Below, one piece after another: positions 47,540 through 64,000 of a stretch of 64,000 bases of DNA (its first letter is position 1; the number at the start of each line of letters is the position of its first letter). The stretch comes from Procambarus clarkii (taxonomy: Eukaryota; Arthropoda; Malacostraca; Decapoda; Cambaridae): the NCBI RefSeq assembly GCF_040958095.1, contig NC_091173.1, positions 12,225,000-12,288,999 on the forward strand, written 5' to 3'. A model generated the notes under the pieces. That model saw only the letters and a program-made list of their open reading frames with translations. It was not told the origin of the DNA and ran no database searches. The position numbers were made by a program, and so were the translations under genes.

Positions 47540-47880
47540 TGACGCTCAGTCACGTGACACTCAGCCAAGTGACACTCAGATACTCATGTGACTGTGGTAC
47601 TCAGTCATGTGACATTCAGTCACGTGGCACTGTCATGTGCCAATCAGTCATGTGGTAGTCACGTGAAACAGGCATGTACCCGTGATATGCCAAACATTCA
47701 CCACTCCATGATGCAGGTATTTGGCATGTCACGTGTCACCCAGATATCACAAGTGACCCCTGATGACTCTGGTGCAGGTGTTTGGCATGTCACGTGTCAC
47801 CCAGATATCACAAGTGACCCCTGATGACCCTGGTGCAGGTGTTTGGCATGTCACGTGTCACTGAGATATCCAAATCGTTG
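47540..47880. repeat. CACGTG-rich minisatellite block (includes a 61-bp repeat)
   Basis: First part (about 47540-47670): irregular CAGTCACGTGACACT-like units. Second part: a 61-bp unit starting GGTGTTTGGCATGTCACGTG at about 47716, 47777 and 47838. Each unit keeps a CACGTG E-box core; GTCACGTGAC at 47549-47558 equals the consensus CLEAR (TFEB/MITF) site. Regulatory meaning is unproven. Confidence 0.75.
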
Positions 47881-47984
47881 CTCCGTGCCTGGAATATAAA
47901 TTGTTATATGTTTAATCACACTAAACCATTGATACTAATAAATAATAGGTAGAGCGCTTCCAGTTTTTCATTCTCGAGAAAGTA

Positions 47985-48215
47985 GTGTGAGGGGGGGGGC
48001 GGGGTAGACAGAAGAGGGGGGGTGAGGGGTAGACAGAAGAGGGGGTGAGGGGTAGACAGAAGAGGGGGGGTGAGGGGTAGACAGAAGAGGGGGGAGGGTG
48101 AGGGGTAGAGTGAAGAGGGGGAGTGAGGGGTAGACAGAAGAGAGGGGGGTGAGGGGTAGACAGAAGAGGGGGGAGGGTGAGGGGTAGAGTGAAGAGGGGG
48201 GGGGGTTATGGTACC
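47985..48215. repeat. G-rich purine minisatellite
   Basis: About nine units of GAGGGGTAGACAGAAGAGGG with variable G runs, almost pure purine on the plus strand. It is capable of G-quadruplex or triplex structures. Confidence 0.9.
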
Positions 48216-48489
48216 ATGAAGGGTGGTGGAGGTAGCGTGAGTAACATCATAACGTTACAGCCAACCCTGTCTTCCCTACTGATCCAACCAGCTGTCATTA
48301 TTCTGATTGGTTTTAAGGTCATTTCTCCCCCCCCCCTTCCATTCATCCCTAGGCAGAGAAAGGGGAAGTAAATAAAAGACACTATTTATTTTATATTCAG
48401 TTTATTTGTATTACAAAATGAACACATTCATTGTGTTAATCCCTGTCATTAATTATTTCGTAACTCCTTGTAGTTTTTTGTTTTAATCA

Positions 48490-48491
<2 letters not shown>

Positions 48492-48585
<94 letters not shown>

Positions 48586-48640
48586 TGAGCTTTAACTCTT
48601 TGGTCCCTCCTCTCAACTGTCAATCAACTGGTGTGTGTGT
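48492..48640 (-). repeat. (TG)n microsatellite next to a SINE tail-a fragment
   Basis: About 45 TG units (48492-48582) are followed by GGTTGAGCTTTAACTCTTTG and CTCTCAACTGTCAATCAACT (48583-48633). The second part is the tail-a end of family A SINEs in minus orientation without core or head. Confidence 0.8.
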
Positions 48641-49394
48641 GTGTCCTGGCATGTGTCCGAGTGTCCGGGAATGTGTTCCATATAGCTTGGATCGTATTCG
48701 AAACATGGCTGCAATTATCATATCTAAACCCCCCGCCTTAAGGTATTTAAGATTCAGAGTCGTGCCCAAGCCTACTGCGTGTTGAAGATTCCGGTCTGTA
48801 ATGCGTTTTGTGTGGGTTGGCTTTATGTTGTCCTTGTTCTCTATACGCGTTTTGTCCACTCCAAATTAACATGCGCTTAATAGCGCAAAACTTTAAACAG
48901 AAAAAAATTGTAACGGAGCAACATGTAATAATAAGAACTTAGCATTTGGAACCCTGGTCATGGTGCATGTGAAACCAATTCGTGATTGGTGTGGAACCTA
49001 TTTGTGATGCCTGTCGAACCAACTCGACAGTTCTATCTGTAGAACCAGTTCGCGCTACTTGTGGAACCAATTCGTGCTACCTGTGGAACCAGCTCGTGTT
49101 ACCTGAGGAGCCAGTTGGTGATGCACAAGAATAACGTACACAGCTGTACATGAGACGCACGTACAGCTCCCAACACACACCTCAGCAAGAACCGGATAGA
49201 GATTACGAAACATCCTGCTAGCCTAACCAAGCATTCGACGAGCTTCCAACGTGCAAAAGCACGATCATATGCTTATACTGTCATTGTGCTGGTCAATACT
49301 GTGGTCAACAATAATAAATTGTTTCCAATTGGTTTATTTTAATTATTATTATTATATTAGGAACATAAATTATTGATTTAGTTATGTTAGTTTA
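48641..49394. other. No gene seen
   Basis: Contains four to five loosely repeated phrases of the kind GTGGAACCAATTCGTGCTAC between about 48980 and 49115, a degenerate tandem repeat of about 28-30 bp. Otherwise nothing supportable. Confidence 0.45.
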
Positions 49395-49721
<327 letters not shown>

Positions 49722-49959
49722 GTAGTCGGTTTATATGGAGGAGCAGCTGTTACCCATGCAACAGGTCCCCCCCCCCCTCTCCCTCTCCACGGCGCAGAAA
49801 GTCTCCAATGTAAAGGTAAACGCCTATATGATTGGTTCCAGCGCCGTCGCAGGAACTGTGAGCTCCGGAGTTGACCTCGAAGTTTGTGAAATAAGGCACA
49901 GGGACCCCAAACCCGGAGACTGCCGTGGTCGGAGAAGAACCACCCCATTAAGGGCAAGA

Positions 49960-50045
49960 ACTACCCCAGCCTCGCTGTCCCGCCCGAGAATCGAACCCCG
50001 GATCCCCGATAGTAAGTCGAAATAGCCAACTGTACTACGAGATTC
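49960..50045 (-). mobile_element. tRNA-derived SINE-like head
   Basis: On the minus strand the sequence has B-box-like GGGTTCGATTCTCG, preceded by an A-box-like TAGTACAGTTGG. The sequence to the left (49740-49960) may be its body, but no second copy is in the window to confirm this. Confidence 0.45.
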
Positions 50046-50423
50046 TTTGTCTGGCTATGTCTAGGATTTTATCAATTTAAAGAAGGTAAGTTTACATAAA
50101 ATCCCAAAATAGTGTCGGGTACTCCATAATAGTTTTAAATGGAATACTGTAAAGAGTTATACACTTCTTTGAATTGCGATGCTCGACCGTAAATAAACAA
50201 TGCCAAATTTCCTTGAGCAATTATAGCTGCAGCAAGGAAGATTCTCGCCAGTCTCTATACAAAGTAAATAAGTAGATATAATATATTGTTCTTGTGTAGC
50301 ATGATAGCTAGGCAGTATATATTTGTGTCCCACCTGCGATAACCAATATTTGGCTTAGTATCCCCCATGTTAACCTCACTCTCATGATAAGAAACTTGTA
50401 AGAGCTTATATTTGATTTAATTT

Positions 50424-50480
<57 letters not shown>

Positions 50481-50560
50481 ATTATTCATTATTATTATTA
50501 TTCATTATTATTATTATTCATTATTATTATTATTATTTATTATTATTATTAGTAGTAGTG
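50424..50560. repeat. (ATT)n microsatellite
   Basis: More than 35 ATT trinucleotides with a few interruptions (TTAATT, TTCATT). Confidence 0.95.
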
Positions 50561-52081
50561 GTATTATCATAATTTATTATTATCTGGTATTAATTTTAAT
50601 ATTATTACTTATGATGAAATACTGTGTAAAAGAATCGTCCATAACTATATAAATTTAGAAAAATAAAGAAAGCTGAATGAGGAACAAGATTCACCATAAT
50701 GCGACCATTGCGTCATGGTTCCCAGAATTACTGGAGGAAGGAAAGGCATGATGATACATGCTCGCGTGGTGTGGGCTTCAGGTACCAGCACCCAATACTT
50801 ACCTAGGAGTGACTATGGGGTTGATCTAGCTTTTTATCCTCCTCCTACTACCCTTCTTGTACCTGTTCCATTTTGATTTGTCTTCTGACGTTCTAATATG
50901 TTCGCGAATCTAGCCTGGGGATTCTGAATTGAGGTGGCTTCCACAACTTCTCTCAGGGCGTTCCACTTGTTGACCTCCTGAGTAAGTATTTCTTGATATT
51001 TTGTTCGATTCATTTGCGTTTCCAGCTTCTACTTGTGTCCCCTCCTCCTACTTTCTTTCAATTAAATGAGGCTTTCCCTGTTCACCTTAATTGTCGAATT
51101 GTTTTTTATCAGTGTACTGTATACTGTGATAATCTCTCTTTATTCTCTCCAGCTGCACAAAATCATCAGGAAAAATGGGAGGGAACCTTTGATAAGTGAT
51201 GGTTTCTTGTTTCCGTCGAGGCCACTAGATAGATGGCGGCTCTCGGGTAAATTTAGTTCCCCTAACTTATCCTTATAGTATAACTCACTTAATTAGTTCT
51301 GGTACTAATCTTGTTATACATCTCTGTACTTTTTCAATTTCAATGCTTCACAAAGTGCATATTCGAGGCCGGTGGTCTATTTTAATTTTTAGTATTGGTC
51401 CAACAAATATTGCATAGATAGCATTTGAAGAGTCTTGATTAAGAGGCCTAAATGCCATTCTAATGTTTACCAGCGTCCCATATGATGCCATGTTACCCTG
51501 TTTATGTGTCTCTCCGGTGTTCATTAGTGTTGGAATTTTATCCACTCCCAGTTCTTTCTCTCTTCACTATCCCTTCCGCTTATGGTGTAGATGCCCCCTG
51601 GTCTCCTTTCGTCCTTTCTCATCTTCATCGCCTTACATTTGTTGGGATTTAATTCTAGTAACCTACTCCTAAAGTTTGTCTAGATCTTCCTGTAATTTTC
51701 CACAGTCCTTCTCGGTTTTTACGTAAGTTATCTTTGCGTCGTCTGCAAACATTGTCAAGTACTAGCTCACGCTCTCGTATAAGTCGGTCTCAAAACTGTC
51801 AGCCTGGGTGGCCTCACTTGTTACAGTTTTCCAGATCGGAACCTCTCCGGGTGTGTGGTCGTGATGGTGTGGGTGTATTGTGTGGGCAGGCAGGTGGTGT
51901 TGGTGGCTTGTATTGAGGGTGGTTGTGCATGGGTTGGGCAGCCATGTATATGAGCATAAGGTTGTGGGCTGGAGTGTATGCGGACACGCTTGGTGTGTGT
52001 GGTGTGAGCAAGTATGAGTACTGTGGGTGGGTGTGGTGTGGGCTGGTGTACTCAATTTATGGTATGTGTAATTTAATCAAC
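50561..52081. other. No host gene seen; holds a LINE remnant
   Basis: Intergenic DNA upstream of adenosine kinase. Apart from the LINE piece at 50880-51010, the stretch to about 51780 reads like non-coding LINE-associated debris, but I cannot assign it firmly. Positions 51830-52050 are GT-rich. Confidence 0.35.
50880..51010 (-). mobile_element. LINE C-terminal fragment
   Basis: The minus strand encodes EVNKWNALREVVEATSIQNP, the (V)N.WN.LP..VVEA.S...F signature at the end of CR1/L2/Jockey-like RT proteins. It belongs to a different LINE copy from that at 46990-47215. Confidence 0.6.
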
Positions 52082-52205
52082 AACTGCTAGGTGGACATAG
52101 GCATTAAATGAAAGGAAACCTGCCCAAGCATTTTGTCCCGCTCGGGAATCGAATCCTAAATCCCTATTATGAATTTAGAACGACGCCAACTGCACCATGA
52201 GGACC
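52082..52205 (-). mobile_element. tRNA-derived SINE, family C, partial
   Basis: Shares CTGCTAGGTGGACATAGGCA, CGCTCGGGAATCGAATCC and AACTGCACCATGAGGACC (plus-strand order) with the family C copy at 53105-53330; only the head and adjacent core remain. Confidence 0.6.
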
Positions 52206-52259
52206 TGTGTGTGATAAAGAGTCGAGTGGCGTGGGCGGGCGTATAAGGAAGCGTGAAAT

Positions 52260-52529
52260 GTTGTGTACGTGGAGAGGAGGCCTGGGGAGAAGCATATAAT
52301 ACATTTTACATGGACGGGCGTGCAGCATGGTGTACATGGGGGGCGTGGTCACCGCCGGACACAAGACTGTACACGTTCCTCTCCGACAAGAACCAACAAG
52401 CCGGCGGGTTGCCTGGCAACGTGTAAACAAAGCTGCGACCGTCCGCTACGACCCTGGGTGTCCTCCCTCACTCGCCGCCCGCAGCCCGCCTCATCCCACC
52501 CCTCACTACTACTCCTCGCCTCATCCACT
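52260..52529 (+). promoter_or_regulatory. Probable promoter and 5' UTR of adenosine kinase
   Basis: A CpG-rich stretch, unlike the surrounding AT-rich DNA, leads directly to ATGGACACGCAG followed by a GTGGGC donor. No TATA box was seen, as expected for a housekeeping promoter. Confidence 0.5.
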
Positions 52530-61103
<8,574 letters not shown>

Positions 61104-61559
61104 GTATGTGTGTGTATTTGATTGTAATGTTGTATAATAGGTATATTCGTTCACAATTCTTGACAGAGTTGACTTTTGAGTACAGTAATGTGGTGGGGTT
61201 ATGTTCGAGGAGACCATGCATCTTACCAGAACTCGTAGTATTTAGTCAAGATCTAGGAAAAATCTGATGCATTCCAGGACCAAGAAATTTATTTAAACAA
61301 AATTAATAATATTTGTACTTTAAAATGTTAAGGTATTTACATAGACAACTGCTTTACAATACTGTACTGTACAACATTATTCTGATGTGAAGAAGTTGAC
61401 AATTTGCTTCTGATAGCAGTCATTTACCAAAGGTTTTGGCTTTGTGTAAATTCACAGGCAATTTTCAAATTATACATAATATCTGAAGAACATTAAAAAT
61501 TGGAATCTATAAGGCTGAAGGAATTATACACTTTAATAAACTGCCTAATTGCTTGTACA

Positions 61560-63960
61560 TAGAAGCATGTCAGCAGGATGCACAGCTTCATTATTTCCCT
61601 GTCCTTCATTTTGTTTGGCATTGTCTGCTTGTGGTGGTTCATGGGCCTCTTGGCACATCCCTATACAGCCCAGGTCTCAGAGACTGGCTCAGTTTCGTTG
61701 TGGGTTGTCACCTTAACAGTTCAGGGCTCTCTCCTTCCTGGGAGGAAGGGAAGAGCCCAGTTTTTTGTTGGGCATTTGACTTTTTTGTTTTTGTCCTACA
61801 TTTGGAAGTTTCTTGTTGGCGTTTGGGAATTTTGTTGTTGAGCGTTTGGCTCTTTTTTTTGTTGGACATTTGGCTCTTTTTTGTTGGACGTTTGGCTCTT
61901 TTTTTTTTGTTGGGCATTTGACACTTTTTTTGTTCTTGTTGAACGTTTGCCATGTTTTTATTTGGCGTTTGTCACTTTTTCTTGAATCTAACCCCCTTAC
62001 GATGTATTTACCAGGCTGGCGTGGGGTCATTGTGGCCTGGCTGCATACCTTACGGGTTCATGTGTTGATGCTCGACTGGCTTGTGTGGGCACAAAGTCAG
62101 TCTTCATCAACTGACCAGGGATTTGGTTCTTTCCCAGTTCACGAGTTCAGGTTCCTGGTGAATTGGAGGAAGTCCTAGTTAGTTTCATCCCAGGCTCAGA
62201 GTTGTCTAAGCCTTGTTTGGTACTCTGTTGGCTTCTCTGTCCCTGCTACCAGCAGCTTTGCACCACCCTGCTCCACCTGCAATTTCATTGCCATTAGGTA
62301 CCATATTGGCCTTGGGATCCACTGCTTCCAGGATCATTGGGTTTGGGCCCCACCTGTCTTTCATCAGCTCCTGCTTCACCAGCTTCCCCTTCAGCCTTTT
62401 CTGGGTTTGGCACCATCCTACCTCATTGCTCAGTATATTCATGGATGACTTGTATCTGGGTTCAGGCTTTGTGGCCAATGCTGATCTGGCCACCCACTGT
62501 CGGTGGTTGGGTTCATTCCTTTGGAGAGACAGTACGGTGTACGGTGCATGAGTTTGTGACTGTGTGACATGCCGAGGCATGTCACATAGCCACGTTTTGG
62601 CTTTCTTCAGCCTCTGTTTTCCGGCTCCACTCTGATGGAGCCGGTTCATTGCCTGAACTGTGAGGGGTTTGCTTTGGTCCATCATCCTGTGGATCTGGAC
62701 ACTACAAGTAGCTTGGCTTCTGGATTCTTGGAATTTGGTTCTCCATGTGGTTCACACATAGGAGTGTCCAACATACTCAGGGATGGGTTATCACACTTGC
62801 ACCCCATATACATGGAGTGGACCATTAAAGACTTCCTTCTGTTGGGTCTGCAAGATGTTCGGTCACACCAAGGTGTACCTCTTTGTATTACTATGGAACT
62901 GGCACCTTCCCTTATGTGGTTCCATTCTGCAATTGCAAGGTGCTCGTGGTGCATGCCTTTCCACTGGACTGGTGGAGGTACATTTACTTTTTTGTCTCCC
63001 AGTTCAGTTGTTGCCTCAGGTTGTGTCCAGTCTGGCATTGTGCTCGGGAAGGGTGATCCTTTTGTCATCTTAGTGGCTGGTGCAGACTTGGTTTTCAGCT
63101 CTTGTCCTGTGTCCAAATCTAGGCATTTTCCCGCTGCTTTGCCCTTTTCGCAGATTGGCCCAACAGTTTATTTTGCTGATATGATTTCACATCTGGACCT
63201 TTTGACATGGATATTGCCATATGTTTGGTGATCAGGTGGAGTGGTTGTTAGTATCCAACTTGAGTCATTCTTTGCGGTGACAATATGAAGCTGCCTGGCA
63301 CTTGCTTGCTTCCGGAGGGGACACCTTTTGGTTGTTGATGGTTAGGCATCATTTGGGGTGTTCATTGGTGGCTCTTCACCACTACCTGTGGGTCACCTGT
63401 TCTGCCTCAGTGGATCCCTTATTTGTTGACCCTGTTTCCTTGGTCTCCTGTTCCAAGACTCTAATTTCTTTAGTGATTTGCAGTGTCATTAAGTCTAACT
63501 AGAAAAGTCTGCCCTCAGGCCCATGATGTTCGCAATATGTGAACATCACGTGGGTTGCTTTGGCCATAGAATATTGCCAAAGCTATTTGCAGCTTTGGCC
63601 ATGGACTATTCCATGTCTTTTGCTTGGCAGTTTTGGCGGACCATTATTTAGTGAATGTTCCCAGTCAGTATTGTTACACTGGGGACTTGCAGTGTAAATC
63701 AGACTCTTGGTCTGATTTTTTCTTCTCACTAATGCATGTCATCTCTCCTCCCTAGTGAGTCCTGTTGTTGTTCTGTGTTGTTAGTTAGCTTCAGGGAGCC
63801 ACTGGAAAGTTCTCCCAGAAACCCAGCATTTAACATATTGAAATACCTCTATCTGGATTGCCCCATTGGCTCTCTGATTGCCTCCATTGCTGGCTCATCA
63901 GTGAGTTGTTCATCAGATCCAGAACTTACCAGGGAAGCTGGCTGAGGGTAGGAGCTGGGC
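61560..63960. mobile_element. Old broken retroelement-like fossil (possibly DIRS or LTR kin)
   Basis: An ADK intronic stretch with GC content and codon-like texture unlike the flanking AT-rich intron, carrying moderately long open frames on both strands that match no host gene. One short part near 62040-62160 recalls the RT region of DIRS-type elements, but only weakly. The end near 63790 shares AGGGAGC.ACTG with fragments at 21294, 29663 and 30676. The element looks old and broken in many places. A plain ancient repeat of another class remains possible. Confidence 0.25.
61755..61990. repeat. Degenerate TTTGTTGGACRTTTGGCTC minisatellite
   Basis: About seven to eight irregular units of TTGTTGGGCATTTGACT/TTGTTGGACGTTTGGCT separated by variable T runs (period roughly 28-36). 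Opposite-strand lysine-rich open frames derive from the repeat. Confidence 0.8.
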
Positions 63961-64000
63961 CACCTGGTGGTGGTGATCATTACTAAAGAGTTTCGATTTA

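Noticed and set aside
61708-62030. Lysine-rich minus-strand frames as a nuclear protein
   Set aside because: They are translations of the T-rich minisatellite at 61755-61990.
62635-63231. 198-codon open frame as a host gene
   Set aside because: No known domain, no splice or start context, and it lies within an ADK intron in a stretch that looks like an old repeat.

Overview
The window is nuclear DNA from an animal, most likely a decapod crustacean such as a crayfish, lobster or shrimp. The evidence is four spliced host genes with GT-AG introns, one arthropod-like exon in the AP-1 mu gene, very abundant (CA)n, (TA)n and (CATA)n microsatellites, interstitial TTAGG-type arthropod telomeric pentamers, and many tRNA-derived SINEs of a kind I associate with decapods. 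The taxon is inferred, not proven.

From left to right: (1) 394-525, minus strand, is the first coding exon of an EF-hand protein that resembles the Rab11-FIP3/4 N-terminus; the gene runs off the left edge. (2) 1,060-3,412 holds SINEs, a hairpin-rich 193-bp tandem repeat and a 5'-truncated LINE. (3) 3,430-12,650 is mostly unremarkable AT-rich DNA with a few SINEs and microsatellites. (4) 12,654-15,984, minus strand, is a complete two-coding-exon ICA1/ICA69-like BAR (arfaptin-homology) protein of 560 aa. (5) 19,331-38,512, plus strand, is a complete ten-exon AP-1 complex mu subunit of 422 aa. It lies head to head with ICA1, and splice-site-like sequences suggest that both transcripts begin in a shared interval near 17,460-17,790. 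(6) 38,513-52,260 is about 14 kb of gene-poor DNA with minisatellites, LINE remnants and microsatellites. (7) 52,530-61,103 and onward, plus strand, is the 5' half (186 aa) of adenosine kinase. Its first intron holds a long foldback, a TA-targeting MITE and a 2.3-kb array of 260-bp repeats that turns into inverted orientation and stops about 150 bp before exon 2. (8) 61,560-63,960 is an old, broken repeat, probably a retroelement fossil, inside an adenosine kinase intron.

Two genes, possibly three (ICA69, AP-1 mu and, if correctly named, Rab11-FIP), belong to Golgi and endosome membrane trafficking. Adenosine kinase is a nucleoside salvage enzyme. I see no bacterial operon, CRISPR array or defence locus. 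The unusual biology here is in the repeats: SINEs sharing one head but carrying two alternative tails, nested SINE insertion, a MITE carrying telomere-like pentamers and always flanked by (TA)n, and the inverted-end 260-bp array against a splice site.
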